From QQUJ01 sp050287605 (lineage in GTDB: Bacteria > Pseudomonadota > Gammaproteobacteria > QQUJ01): a stretch of DNA of 64,000 nt. This document shows positions 35,585 through 44,263 of the stretch, piece by piece (position 1 is the stretch's first letter; every line of letters starts with the position of its first letter). The notes under the pieces were generated by a model. The model worked only from the letters and a program-made list of their open reading frames with translations. It made no database searches and was not told where the DNA came from. The DNA lies in the NCBI GenBank assembly GCA_050287605.1, contig JBNKCG010000025.1, positions 1-64,000 on the forward strand, read 5' to 3'. A program made the translations under genes and the position numbers.

Positions 35585-35717
35585 CGCCCGCCCGGGCGTT
35601 ACGTTTTGTTGCAAAAAAGGGGGGTGCCGACATCCCCCATTTACACCCCCATGGTTTCATAGCCTCGAAGCCAAGAGATTTAGATCTCAACCTTTTTGGA
35701 CTCAGAGGAGAAACACC

Positions 35718-36245
35718 ATGAAAACGGCAACCAAACGCACACTCGGTATCGCGGCTGCGGTCGCGATCGCCATCGGTTCGGCCTCGGCCGTATTTGCCCA
35801 CGGCGGTGGCCCGGGATCGGGAGGCGGTTACGGCGGTATGGGCAGCGGTCACGGCATGATGGGCGGTGGAATGATGGGTGGCGGGGGCATGATGCGCGGT
35901 CAGGGCGCGGCGGGTGGCTACGGCATGATGAGTTTCATGGGCGAAGGGGCGGAAGCCGTCGAGAGCCGGCTTGCTACCGCGCACGAAACGCTCGGCATCA
36001 CACCGGATCAGGAAACGGCGTGGCAAGGTTTCGTCACCGCGGCGCGCGGCAAGGCTGAATTCATGGCGGCACAGCACAGCGCTGGTCCGGCCATGGGGTC
36101 GACTCAGACGCACCTGGCGCGCATGCAGGTGGGGTCCCAGATGATGACCGAGCTGAGCAGTGCGGCGACGAAGCTGTACGACACGCTGACTCCGGATCAG
36201 CGTGCCAAGGCCGACTTCTTGCTCGGCCCTCATTTCGCACGCTAG
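35718..36245 (+). CDS. Spy/CpxP-family periplasmic protein, Met/Gly-rich
   Basis: 175 residues. Signal peptide ending VFAHGG, a Gly/Met-rich segment (HGMMGGGMMGGGGMM, about residues 45-62), then helical parts with LGITPDQ and LTPDQRAKAD, the LTXXQ signature of Spy/CpxP proteins. It is likely an envelope-stress chaperone; the Met clusters suggest copper binding. It is divergent from the two-component system, which probably controls it. Confidence 0.85.
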   Translation: MKTATKRTLGIAAAVAIAIGSASAVFAHGGGPGSGGGYGGMGSGHGMMGGGMMGGGGMMRGQGAAGGYGMMSFMGEGAEAVESRLATAHETLGITPDQETAWQGFVTAARGKAEFMAAQHSAGPAMGSTQTHLARMQVGSQMMTELSSAATKLYDTLTPDQRAKADFLLGPHFAR

Positions 36246-36259
36246 TGACGCTCGAAGCG

Positions 36260-36289
36260 GGTCGGGAAGGGCAATATTCCTTCCCGACC
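36260..36289 (+). terminator. Hairpin after the Spy-like gene
   Basis: A perfect 11-bp stem (ggtcgggaagg and complement) with an 8-nt AT-rich loop lies 15 bases after the stop of the Spy-like gene. It lacks a U-tract but is well placed as a terminator. Confidence 0.55.
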
Positions 36290-36372
36290 ATTGGCGATCG
36301 GTTGGAGGCGTTGCCGCGCGATGGCAGCTCTCCAAGCGGATCGGGGCTTTGCGATCTCGATCAGAGGCAACC

Positions 36373-36804
36373 CTACATCCGGTGCGGCTCGTAGAAGATA
36401 CCGTTGGCTTCCTGCAGTTCGCGCACGTAGCGAATGATCTTGGGGATCTCGGCATCCGTCACTTCGGGTCGCCTGGGCATGTCGCCGAAGCGCCAGTGGT
36501 GCTGCTGCACGCCGCTGTGGATGGCGCGGTAGAACGACTCGTCTGCGTGATGGCCCGGGTTGTAGATCGAATTGACGAGGGGTGGCCCCTGTTTGGTGCC
36601 CTGCCCTGCGCCGCCGTGGCATTCGGCGCAGGAGCGCTCGAACGGCTGTCGGCCGGCCAGCGCTGCACTGGACAGTGTTTTCAGTACCGACTCCGAAGGC
36701 GGGACGATGGGGGTGGCGGCCGAGTCGGTATTTATGCCCTGGGTGACGACACCAACAACGACCAGTGCGGCGCCCAGTGCTGCGATGATATACAGGTATT
36801 TCAT
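36373..36804 (-). CDS. Monohaem cytochrome c, membrane-anchored
   Basis: 143 residues with an N-terminal membrane helix (about 3-22, no obvious cleavage), haem site CAECHGG (about residues 59-65) and Met ligand in FGDMPRRPE. It is a paralog of the lipocytochrome at 26601-26969: HHADESF and HHWRFGDM match HHADIAF and HHWPFGDM. Its start overlaps the upstream thioredoxin-like gene's stop by 4 bases, so the two are coupled. Confidence 0.9.
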   Translation of the reverse strand: MKYLYIIAALGAALVVVGVVTQGINTDSAATPIVPPSESVLKTLSSAALAGRQPFERSCAECHGGAGQGTKQGPPLVNSIYNPGHHADESFYRAIHSGVQQHHWRFGDMPRRPEVTDAEIPKIIRYVRELQEANGIFYEPHRM

Positions 36805-37352
36805 GTGCGATTTTCCTCACGGGATTCGGATTGCAGGCGATCGAGCAACGGGCGGAGGGTTTCGTCGAGAACCTTCCGGTTGATGGGGCCGATCTGCTTG
36901 TAGCGAATCACTCCCCGTTTATCGACGATGAAGGTCTCCGGTACGCCGTAAACACCCCAATCGATGCCGCTGCGACCGGAGAAGTCGTAGGCGATCTCGG
37001 TGTACGGATCGCCCAGCTCGGTAAGCCACTGCAGGGCGTCTTCGCGTTTATCCTTGTAATTAAAGCCGTAGAGCGGGAATTTGCCTTCGCGGGCGAACTC
37101 CATCCACAACGGATGCTCCTGACGGCACGCGGTGCACCAGCTGGCGAAGACGCTGTAAAGCGAGACCCTGCCGACAAACATCTGCGTTGTGAAGTGTTTG
37201 TCGGGATCGCGCAGCGTGAGCAGATCGAATTGAGGCGCCGGTTTGTCGATCAGCACGGAAGGGACCTCGCGTGGATCGAGGTACAGGCCGCGCCCGAACA
37301 GCGCGACCAACAGGATGAACAGACCTATCGGAATCAGATAACGGAACTTCAC
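36801..37352 (-). CDS. CcmG/DsbE-like thioredoxin
   Basis: 183 residues, N-terminal membrane anchor (about 5-25) and a thioredoxin fold with ASWCTACRQEHP. The active site is CTAC instead of the usual CPTC of CcmG. It includes GVPETFIVDKRG, the cis-Pro strand. CcmG keeps haem-binding Cys of apocytochrome c reduced; its coupling to a cytochrome c gene suits that role. No other ccm genes are in the window, so it may be a dedicated paralog. Confidence 0.88.
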   Translation of the reverse strand: MKFRYLIPIGLFILLVALFGRGLYLDPREVPSVLIDKPAPQFDLLTLRDPDKHFTTQMFVGRVSLYSVFASWCTACRQEHPLWMEFAREGKFPLYGFNYKDKREDALQWLTELGDPYTEIAYDFSGRSGIDWGVYGVPETFIVDKRGVIRYKQIGPINRKVLDETLRPLLDRLQSESREENRT

Positions 37353-37424
37353 GGGATATCTCCGGAGAAGAATTCACGGTGACAGACGCGCTGTCACGTT
37401 TCGCCCCTGGGGCAGTGGCGGAAC

Positions 37425-37766
37425 TCAGGCGGAGATCGGCGGGCGGTGCGGCGGTGAGCAGTAGCGTTGTGGGGGTTGGGCGTCGTGTGCCGCCGCGAGG
37501 GTTGCGGCGCGCCGCGGCCACTCGCCGTTGACGGGTGACGTTACGGCGAAGAGGGTGCACACGGCGCAATGACTGATGGTGCCGGTTGCATCGGTGCAGC
37601 AATTGTTGGTCGGCGTGACGCTTAACAGATTCTGTTCGGTGGCGGATGGGTTATGCAGCATGCTGCCGGGTGCTGCGGGAACGTGCAGCAGCGCCACTAC
37701 CACGATCAGCAACAAGGCTATGCTTTTGTGGACGGGGTGATGTGGCGCACGACCGGGATATCTCAT
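37425..37766 (-). CDS. Small secreted Cys/His protein (DUF2946-like)
   Basis: 113 residues from ATG 37766 (Met at 37775 is an alternative). A hydrophobic leader, then a Cys/His-containing middle (NNCCTDATG, SHCAVCTLF) and a Pro/His-rich tail. It resembles the protein at 27913-28257, so the copper island has at least two members. It is 72 bases upstream of the CcmG-like gene on the same strand. Metal binding is inferred. Confidence 0.5.
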   Translation of the reverse strand: MRYPGRAPHHPVHKSIALLLIVVVALLHVPAAPGSMLHNPSATEQNLLSVTPTNNCCTDATGTISHCAVCTLFAVTSPVNGEWPRRAATLAAAHDAQPPQRYCSPPHRPPISA

Positions 37767-37848
37767 GTCGCGCATTTTGCCAGAATGTCGGTACCGCTGA
37801 CAGGCGCCGCATTACAAACAAAATCCACACAAACTTGGGTGTATTGAT

Positions 37849-39030
37849 ATGCAGACCGGGAATTACAGAACGTGGGCGTCGTGGCTCGTCTTCGCATTCG
37901 GTTTGGCGGCGATGCCCGCTGCATGGGCCGGTTTGTTCGACTCGTTGGGCCACGTGCATGCCATCGAAGCGGATGCTCGGGCGTCGACGCTGCTGGTCGG
38001 TGCGCATGACGGTATCTATCGTCTGAAGGACGATGGTGTGCTTGAGCGGGTGTCGCAGGTCCGACACGACTTCATGGCGTTGACCACTGCGCCCGGGGGC
38101 GTGCTCTACGCCAGCGGCCACCCTGCGCAGGGAGGCAATTTAGGGCTATTGCGCTCCGATGACGGTGGGCGCACATGGGCCAAGGTGTCCGACGGCATGG
38201 CGGGGCCCGTCGACTTCCACCAACTGGCGGTGAGCCCAAGCGATGCGCGCGTGCTCTACGGCGTGTTCAAGGGATTGCAGCGCAGCGCCGACGGTGGTCA
38301 GAGCTGGGAGCGCATCGGCGAAGTGCCGGAGTCGCTGTTCCATCTGGCGGTATCGAGTGTGAACCCAGATCGGCTCTACGCGGCGACCCGTCAGGGACTG
38401 CTGCGCAGCGACGACCGGGGGCGCTCCTGGCTGCCCGCCCATTCGGCGCAGGCGCCCGCCACCTACGTGCATGCCGACGCCGGGCGGGTAGTCGCTTTCA
38501 TCGTCGGCCAGGGATTGATCACCCAATCGGAGACGGCGTCCGATTGGGAGCCGCTGGCCAGTCCCTTCGGCGGACAGGTGCCCATTGACATGGAACAAGT
38601 GGGCGAGCGACAGGTGGCGCTCACCAACGCGCTGAAACTGCTGAACAGTCGCGATGGAGGGAGCACCTGGTCGGCTTGGGAGGGTGATCTACCGCCTGCT
38701 CAACCGGCCGCACGGAGGGGTAAGGTGCTGTTCGAGGCCAACTGCCAGACGTGTCATGGGTACCGCGGCATGGGTGAAACCCTGGTCTGGGATGAGCGGG
38801 CCAACTCGCTGGCGCCAGCGCTGGATGACAGCGCGCATGCCTGGCACCACACCGACGAGCAGTTGGTCGCCACTATCCTCGATGGTCTACCGCAGGGCAG
38901 CGGTCGCATGGTGGGATGGAGAGGAAAGCTGTCCACCGATCAGGCGCACGATATTGTGAGCTACCTGAAAACGCTGTGGGGAACTCGCGCCCTGGCATGC
39001 CAGGGTCCTAAGCACATGTCCTGCATGTGA
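37849..39030 (+). CDS. Beta-propeller (BNR/sortilin-like) fused to cytochrome c
   Basis: 393 residues. Signal peptide ending AAWAGL. A propeller with four Asp-box motifs (SDDGGRTW, SADGGQSW, SDDRGRSW, SRDGGSTW) resembling the F510_1955 glycosylhydrolase family. From about residue 285 a single-haem cytochrome domain with CQTCH (about residues 301-305), HAWHHTDEQL and GRMVGWRGKLS follows; it matches the cytochrome at 27357-27812. The C-terminus ends with Cys and Met. A haem-linked propeller suggests a periplasmic redox or metal-binding sensor or enzyme; the substrate is unknown. Confidence 0.88.
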   Translation: MQTGNYRTWASWLVFAFGLAAMPAAWAGLFDSLGHVHAIEADARASTLLVGAHDGIYRLKDDGVLERVSQVRHDFMALTTAPGGVLYASGHPAQGGNLGLLRSDDGGRTWAKVSDGMAGPVDFHQLAVSPSDARVLYGVFKGLQRSADGGQSWERIGEVPESLFHLAVSSVNPDRLYAATRQGLLRSDDRGRSWLPAHSAQAPATYVHADAGRVVAFIVGQGLITQSETASDWEPLASPFGGQVPIDMEQVGERQVALTNALKLLNSRDGGSTWSAWEGDLPPAQPAARRGKVLFEANCQTCHGYRGMGETLVWDERANSLAPALDDSAHAWHHTDEQLVATILDGLPQGSGRMVGWRGKLSTDQAHDIVSYLKTLWGTRALACQGPKHMSCM

Positions 39031-39155
39031 TGACGGATCGCGCCGGTGTACCCGCAGCTCGGTTCTCGATTCGGAAACGTACGGACTGGAGCCTTGTCGC
39101 AAGCGGATGGACGAATGCAACCTGTGGACGTTATGCGCGGCCGTGCACTCTGACC

Positions 39156-39185
39156 CCGGCCGGCGGGCCCGTTCCCGCCGGCCGG
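39156..39185. terminator. Strong hairpin between convergent genes
   Basis: A perfect 12-bp GC stem (ccggccggcggg and complement) with a 6-nt loop between the propeller-cytochrome gene and the convergent OmpA-family gene. It can serve both as a terminator. Confidence 0.65.
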
Positions 39186-39210
39186 TCTCATCGCGGCGCG
39201 GCGTAAGTGC

Positions 39211-39891
39211 TTACTGTGCCGGCCGCTCCTCCATTCCCATGATCTTCACTTCGACGCGTCGGTTGGGGCGCAGACACTCGATGAGCGCGGCGTTGCCGTG
39301 TACGCCTTCACAGGTCGCCACCGGGTTGCTTTCACCCAATGCCTCGGTGCGTATGGCGGTACCCGTCAGTGTCGCGTTGGCGCTGAGGTAGGTACCTACG
39401 GCTTGTGCGCGGCGCCGCGATAGCGCCTCGTTGTAGGCTTCGGAGCCGATGCGGTCGGTGTGTCCTTCCACCACGATGCTGGACACGTCGTGCAGTGCGC
39501 CCACCTTGGCGATCAGCTCGTCCAGCGCCGTCCGTCCGGCGGGCGAAAGATTCGCGGCGTCGAAGTTGAACAGCGTGGTGGCGTCGAGGCGGATGGCGGC
39601 CAGCACCTTCTCCGGGGGCGGTACCGCGGGTGCCGCCTCTTCCAGCGCTGCGACTTCGCTGCGTATGGGCTCCTCGTTTTGCGCCAGGGCCGGATGGCAC
39701 TCCGGGGCGGGTTTTTGTGCCGACCACTCGCTGGTGATCAGGCAACCGCCGCTTCCGGTATGGATGTAGCCTCCGTCATCCGCGGTGACGTAGCCCGGTA
39801 CGGCGGCCAGCGCGCCGGAGGCAGCGAAGCCGCTGACGGCCGCCATGCTCAGCAGGGCAACCAGGGGGGTGCTGCGGTGTTTGGTGCTCAT
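39211..39891 (-). CDS. OmpA C-terminal-domain outer-membrane protein
   Basis: 226 residues. Signal peptide (ending GALAAVPG), a short Cys-containing linker (GSGGCLITSEW, PECHPA), then an OmpA peptidoglycan-binding domain from about residue 110 (TLFNFDAANLSPAGR, VEGHTDRIGSEAYN, LSRRRAQAV, RPNRRVEVKI). There is no N-terminal barrel, so it is a soluble or RmpM-like peptidoglycan binder. It has a sigma-54 promoter and a GlrR-type site upstream, next to glrR itself. Confidence 0.92.
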   Translation of the reverse strand: MSTKHRSTPLVALLSMAAVSGFAASGALAAVPGYVTADDGGYIHTGSGGCLITSEWSAQKPAPECHPALAQNEEPIRSEVAALEEAAPAVPPPEKVLAAIRLDATTLFNFDAANLSPAGRTALDELIAKVGALHDVSSIVVEGHTDRIGSEAYNEALSRRRAQAVGTYLSANATLTGTAIRTEALGESNPVATCEGVHGNAALIECLRPNRRVEVKIMGMEERPAQ

Positions 39892-39942
39892 TATCCAGTC
39901 CTCCTTGTCTATGTGGGGACAGCCGGGGGTATTGGGGGGTGA

Positions 39943-39957
39943 GCAGCTTCTGTGCCA
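39943..39957 (-). promoter_or_regulatory. Sigma-54 promoter of the OmpA-family gene
   Basis: On the minus strand TGGCACAGAAGCTGC: GG at -24 and GC at -12 are separated by exactly 10 bases. It matches the promoter upstream of the EF-hand gene at 14 of 15 bases. The gene's ATG (39891) is about 50 bases downstream. Confidence 0.8.
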
Positions 39958-40421
39958 CGCAACGAATATCTATTGGCATCAATGGGTTAGTATCGAAGCG
40001 AGAGTTGGGCGCCTGGCCAGATGCGGGTTGGGCGTTACCGGAGGACGACACCCTGTGCGGATTTTCCCGATAAGCCGTTGAGATGCGGGAGTTTTGGGGT
40101 GTCGCCGCACGGGGACAAAAGGCTTAATCAGATGGTTGACGCTGGGTTGCGATACCCGATGGGTCGGTTGAGGGAGCGGGAGCCGAACGGGTGAGTTGCT
40201 GCCGATTCGGAGATCCGCGTCGCGATCTTTCGAAACCCTGATCTCCCGTTCCCACCCCGACGGGTAGACGCCGGCGTTGGAGTTGTGGTTCGCGGGTAGA
40301 GGTGAATCGACATGCTCGCCGCGGGTCGAACGCGACGGCGCCGCCCGCAGGGCGATGTCGCTTCGTGGAGACGCCGGGGGTGACCGCACGCCCTGGGTGG
40401 CGAATTCCTAAGCGGGACGGT
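39958..40421. other. Intergenic region with GlrR-type sites
   Basis: No gene is supported in the 530 bases between the OmpA-family gene and glrR. It holds an exact TGTC-N10-GACA palindrome at 40100-40117 and a weaker TGTC-N10-GACG at 40356-40373. The exact one is about 145 bases upstream of the sigma-54 promoter, a normal enhancer distance. Confidence 0.65.
40100..40117. promoter_or_regulatory. GlrR enhancer site (TGTC-N10-GACA)
   Basis: Exact match to the GlrR activator consensus known from enterobacterial glmY. Positioned upstream of the OmpA-family gene's sigma-54 promoter. Confidence 0.6.
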
Positions 40422-41777
40422 TCAGCGGCCGTCGCGGAACAGGCCTGGCTCCAGGTGGTGGCGGCGCAGCAGTTTGTAGAATTCGGTGCGATTGCGTTGC
40501 GCCAGACGTGCTGCCTGGGCGACGTTGCCGTCGGTGATCTGCAGCAGCCGCACCAAGTAGCCATGTTCGAAGCGGTCGCGGGCCGTGGCCAGCGGCAACA
40601 GCTCGTCCGGCTTGTCGCGCAGCGCCTTGCGCACCAGTTGCTCGGTGATCAGGGGGGTGGTCGAGAGCACTACGCACTGTTCCACGACGTTGCGCAACTG
40701 GCGGACGTTGCCGGGCCAGGCGGCGCTGACCAGCGTCTCCATGGCTTCGGTGGTGAAGCCGCGGATGCGCTTGCGGCTATGCTGGGTCTGCTCGGTGAGA
40801 AAGCGGTTGGCGAGCAGCGGGATGTCCTCGCGCCGCTCACGCAGCGGGGGCATCTCCAGCATCACCACGTTGAGCCGGTAGTAGAGATCTTCGCGAAACT
40901 CCTGTTCCGCCACCGCCTGCTCCAGGTTGCGGTGGGTGGCCGAGATCACGCGCACGTCCACGGCCACCGAATCGGTGGAGCCTACCGGCCTCACCTCGGC
41001 GCTCTGCAGCGTGCGTAGCAGTTTGGCCTGCAGCGCCGACGGCATGTCGCCGATCTCGTCCAGAAACAGGATGCCTTTGTGCGCGGCGCGGAACAGGCCG
41101 GCATGGTCGCGTGTGGCGCCGGTGAAGGAGCCGCGCGCGTGGCCGAACAGTTCGGATTCCAACAACTGTTCGGGAATGGCGCTGCAATTGACGCCGATGA
41201 ACGGGTGGCGCGCGCGGGAGCTGGCGCGATGGATGGCGCGCGCCAGCAGCTCTTTGCCGGTGCCGCTTTCGCCCTGGATCAGCACGCTGGATTCGCTGTG
41301 CGCCACCAGCTTTGCCTCCTGCAGCAGGCCCTCCATGGCGGCACTGCGAAAGCGCAGTGCGTCGGCCCACGCCAGTTCGCCGTTGCCGGATCCGCCGTCG
41401 GTGACACCGCTCACCTGTACGGCGCTACGGATGCGTGTCAGCAAATCCTGGCTGTCAAAGGGCTTGGTGACGTAACCGAATACCCCGCGCTGGGTGGCGT
41501 GCACCGCATCGGGGATGGTGCCATGCGCGGTGAGGATGATGACCGGCAGCGTGGGGTTGCGTTCGTGAATCGCTTCGAACAGCGCCATACCGTCCATGCC
41601 GTCCATGCGTAGATCGGTGACCACCACTTGGGGGCGGAAGGTCTCCAACAGGCCGAGGGCCTGGCGTCCCTCCTCGGCGGTGTGGACGTCGAAACCGGCG
41701 GCGCCGAGACGGATGGTGAGCAGGCGCAGCAGCCCGGTGTCGTCGTCCACAATCAGTACGCGCGGTAAGTGGCTCAT
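40422..41777 (-). CDS. glrR: Sigma-54-dependent response regulator GlrR (QseF)
   Basis: 451 residues. Receiver with VVVTDLRMDGMDG and TKPFD; AAA+ domain with Walker A GESGTGKELLARA, sigma-54 contact loop GSFTGA (usually GAFTGA), GEIGDMP-type Walker B and a C-terminal Fis-type helix-turn-helix (NVAQAARLAQRNRTEFY). Third in the glrK-qseG-glrR operon as in E. coli. It should activate the two flanking genes with sigma-54 promoters and TGTC-N10-GACA sites. Confidence 0.93.
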   Translation of the reverse strand: MSHLPRVLIVDDDTGLLRLLTIRLGAAGFDVHTAEEGRQALGLLETFRPQVVVTDLRMDGMDGMALFEAIHERNPTLPVIILTAHGTIPDAVHATQRGVFGYVTKPFDSQDLLTRIRSAVQVSGVTDGGSGNGELAWADALRFRSAAMEGLLQEAKLVAHSESSVLIQGESGTGKELLARAIHRASSRARHPFIGVNCSAIPEQLLESELFGHARGSFTGATRDHAGLFRAAHKGILFLDEIGDMPSALQAKLLRTLQSAEVRPVGSTDSVAVDVRVISATHRNLEQAVAEQEFREDLYYRLNVVMLEMPPLRERREDIPLLANRFLTEQTQHSRKRIRGFTTEAMETLVSAAWPGNVRQLRNVVEQCVVLSTTPLITEQLVRKALRDKPDELLPLATARDRFEHGYLVRLLQITDGNVAQAARLAQRNRTEFYKLLRRHHLEPGLFRDGR

Positions 41778-41798
41778 GGTGTGGGTTCCCTGGAAAAG

Positions 41799-42350
41799 TC
41801 AGCGTAGCGGGACCTTGTCGTTGCCGTCTTTGTCGGTCATGCGGCGTTCGATGGCCTTGAGGGCTTCGAGTTTGTGTTCGAGTTCGATGCGAGCCCGCCG
41901 CTCCCGTTCCAATTCGCTGCGGGTCTGCCGTTCTTGATCGATGACGGTGTGCAGGCGCTCCTTGTCCTCTACCATTCCCAGTTGCAGGCGCGCGAAATCA
42001 ATCATGGCGGCGGGCTTGCTTTTGCCCTCCGCGAGATAGGCATCGAGCAGCGCCCGGGCGCGTACCAGCGCGTAGGGAACCAGCCGGTCGGAGTGATACA
42101 GCACGACCGCCAAATGCAGTGCGGCGTCGGGTGAGGCCCCTTCCGCCGCCTTCGTCTCCCACTCGCGCACCAGCGCCCGGCGGTTGGCATCGGGCAGAGT
42201 ACGCAGGCGGTTGGAAAACTGCATCATGGCCGTCACCGCCTCATCCGCCGCCAGGGGTGGGGACGAAGTCGTGGAGGGCGTCGTCGCCGTCCATCCCGCG
42301 CAGCCCGCCAGCATCCCCAACAGTACGCTCAGCGCCAGTGCGCTCCGCAT
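41799..42350 (-). CDS. qseG: QseG-like lipoprotein
   Basis: 183 residues from ATG 42350. Lipobox MLAGC (Cys at about residue 17). Helical body with a C-terminal coiled coil (RQTRSELERERRARIELEHKLEAL). QseG in E. coli is an outer-membrane lipoprotein that touches the kinase and tunes it. The gene lies between glrK and glrR and overlaps the end of glrK by 110 bases. Confidence 0.8.
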   Translation of the reverse strand: MRSALALSVLLGMLAGCAGWTATTPSTTSSPPLAADEAVTAMMQFSNRLRTLPDANRRALVREWETKAAEGASPDAALHLAVVLYHSDRLVPYALVRARALLDAYLAEGKSKPAAMIDFARLQLGMVEDKERLHTVIDQERQTRSELERERRARIELEHKLEALKAIERRMTDKDGNDKVPLR

Positions 42351-43794
42351 TGATCTCGTGCGCCGCGGACTCGGTGTGGGCCAACGGCAGGCAGACCCGC
42401 AGGTGCGCGCCTTGCTGGCAATCAAGGACATCGATAGTTCCTTCCTGCAATCGGACGAATTCCCTTGCGATGGACAGGCCGAGACCGCTGCCTTTGACGT
42501 GCCCCTCATATCTTGCGCTTCCCTGGTAGAAGGCTTCGAAAACGCGATCTCGCTCCTCGCTGCCGATACCCGGCCCGTAGTCCCTTACGTCCAACACTGC
42601 CCACGGAACGCTTTCGGTCAGGGTTAGGTGGATGGGTGAGTCGGGAGGCGAGTATTTGATCGCGTTGGAGATCAGATTGCCGATGACGGCTTTGAGTTTC
42701 ATGCGGTCACCCATCACAACTATAGGCGCGAGTTCCGCCTCCAGCGACAGCCGCTTGGCGTGGGCCACCAGGCGCTGATCGGCCAGTACCTCGCCGATCA
42801 GCCGGGCCAGCGCCACCGGCTGGCGCTCGACGTGAAGCGAGGCCGTCTGGGCGACGCTGAAGTGCAGCAGATCCTCGATCATGCGCTGCAGCTGCATGCT
42901 GTTGTCGCACAGCAGTTGCACGATCTCCTGCTGCTCGGGGTTGAGGGGGCCGGCGATCTGTTCGCCCAACAGCTGGGTCCCCTCGCGCAGGGTCGTCAGC
43001 GGCGTCTTGAGCTCGTGGGAGATGTTCTGCAGGAACAGCGCCTTTTGGCCTTCCAGCTCCTGCAGTCTTCTGCGCATCCACTCCAATTGTTCGCCCAGCG
43101 TTTGCAAGTCACTGGGGCCGCGTACCGCCACCGCCTCGTCGAAGCGCCCGGCCCCGAGCCGGTGGATGGCGCTGTTGAGCGTGCGCAGTGGGCGCACGAT
43201 GAGGAACGCGAACAGCGCGGCGAGGGCGATGGCGAGGGGGATCAGCGCGGCGGTTTCCCATACCAGGAGCTGGTAGACGCGGTTTGCGCTGCGGTTGAGC
43301 TCGACGACGTTGGCCGTCACCCGCTGGCCGCTCTCGCCCAGCACGCCGCGCGCCAGCGAGGTGAGGGCGGCGAACTCCTGGGGCTCGAATGCCGTGGCCG
43401 CGTCGGCGGGGGTGCGCTGCGTCAGGCGCCGGTAGAGGTTGCCTTCCAGGTTCTCCAGTTCGTTGAGCAGCGATCGCTGTATGTTGGTCAGATCGAGCTG
43501 CCGCATCGCCGCCAGGGTCTCGCGGAATTGCGCGCGCCGCTGCAGGTAGACGTCGAGCAGCGCCCGGTCCTCCAACACCAGGTACTGGCGACCGTTGCGC
43601 TCCATGGCCGAGGCCTGCTCCAGCAGTACCCGGCTCTCCTGGACCAGATCGGCCGCGCGGACGATGGCCTGCTGGCCGGTTTGGCTCAGGTCGCGGACGA
43701 AGACCACGGTGACGATGAGCGCCGCGAGCAGCGGTACCGTGACCCCGCCGAATCCGATCAGTACCAGCTGCAGGATTGAGCGCGGTCGCAGCAC
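42241..43794 (-). CDS. glrK: Sensor histidine kinase GlrK (QseE)
   Basis: 517 residues. Two membrane helices (about 9-32 and 179-203) bracket a helical periplasmic domain; then HAMP, H-box NISHELKTPLTTLREG, N-box NLISNAIKYS and G-boxes DYGPGIG, GSGLGLSIA. The last 36 or so residues beyond the ATPase domain lie on the start of qseG in another frame. It is first in the operon. The 171-base upstream region holds no sigma-54 motif that I can see. Confidence 0.92.
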   Translation of the reverse strand: MLRPRSILQLVLIGFGGVTVPLLAALIVTVVFVRDLSQTGQQAIVRAADLVQESRVLLEQASAMERNGRQYLVLEDRALLDVYLQRRAQFRETLAAMRQLDLTNIQRSLLNELENLEGNLYRRLTQRTPADAATAFEPQEFAALTSLARGVLGESGQRVTANVVELNRSANRVYQLLVWETAALIPLAIALAALFAFLIVRPLRTLNSAIHRLGAGRFDEAVAVRGPSDLQTLGEQLEWMRRRLQELEGQKALFLQNISHELKTPLTTLREGTQLLGEQIAGPLNPEQQEIVQLLCDNSMQLQRMIEDLLHFSVAQTASLHVERQPVALARLIGEVLADQRLVAHAKRLSLEAELAPIVVMGDRMKLKAVIGNLISNAIKYSPPDSPIHLTLTESVPWAVLDVRDYGPGIGSEERDRVFEAFYQGSARYEGHVKGSGLGLSIAREFVRLQEGTIDVLDCQQGAHLRVCLPLAHTESAAHEINAERTGAERTVGDAGGLRGMDGDDALHDFVPTPGGG

Positions 43795-43919
43795 GAGGGT
43801 TTACCAGGGGACGGTGATGGGCGCTGTTAAGAATAGTCTGAATGACGATCGATTTTCGCCTTCGCCCGGGCAGGGGCTGCGATTTCGGTGCGTTTCGGGG
43901 GGTGGATCAATCCGAAAAC

Positions 43920-43953
43920 CCCGATGCGGCGGGGCAGGGCCCGCCGCATCGGG
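43920..43953 (-). terminator. Rho-independent terminator of the EF-hand gene
   Basis: A perfect 14-bp GC stem (cccgatgcggcggg and complement), 6-nt loop, followed on the minus strand by GTTTTCGG. It starts 13 bases after the EF-hand gene's stop and ends its transcript before glrK. Confidence 0.85.
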
Positions 43954-43965
43954 TGCTGCGAACGA

Positions 43966-44205
43966 CTACTGCTTCTTCATCTCCATCGTTTCGAAGGCAC
44001 TGAATTCGGCACGGTCGACGACACCGTCCTGGTTGCTGTCCGCCTTGTCCCACGCGTCTGCCAGGGCCGGGTCGGATTCCGCTTCCTGAGCGCTGATCGT
44101 GCCGTTGCCGTCCTGATCAAGCGTTTGGAAGGTGGGCTGCTCGGCTGCCAGGGCCGCGCCGCCGAAGAATGCGCTAATGACGAGAGCGATCAACCATTTG
44201 TTCAT
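43966..44205 (-). CDS. Secreted EF-hand calcium-binding protein
   Basis: 79 residues from ATG 44205, with GGAGG upstream. Signal peptide ending GAALAAEQ, then two EF-hand loops: DQDGNGTISAQE (about residues 30-41) and DSNQDGVVDRAE (about 56-67), both with full calcium ligands. Its promoter is sigma-54-dependent with a GlrR-type site upstream, and it ends at a strong terminator, so it is a monocistronic target of GlrR (inference). Confidence 0.85.
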   Translation of the reverse strand: MNKWLIALVISAFFGGAALAAEQPTFQTLDQDGNGTISAQEAESDPALADAWDKADSNQDGVVDRAEFSAFETMEMKKQ

Positions 44206-44263
44206 GGGGGTAACCTCCATTGTTTGTGAGAGTGAGGACACGGCGTGTCTCCGCCTGCTTAGG

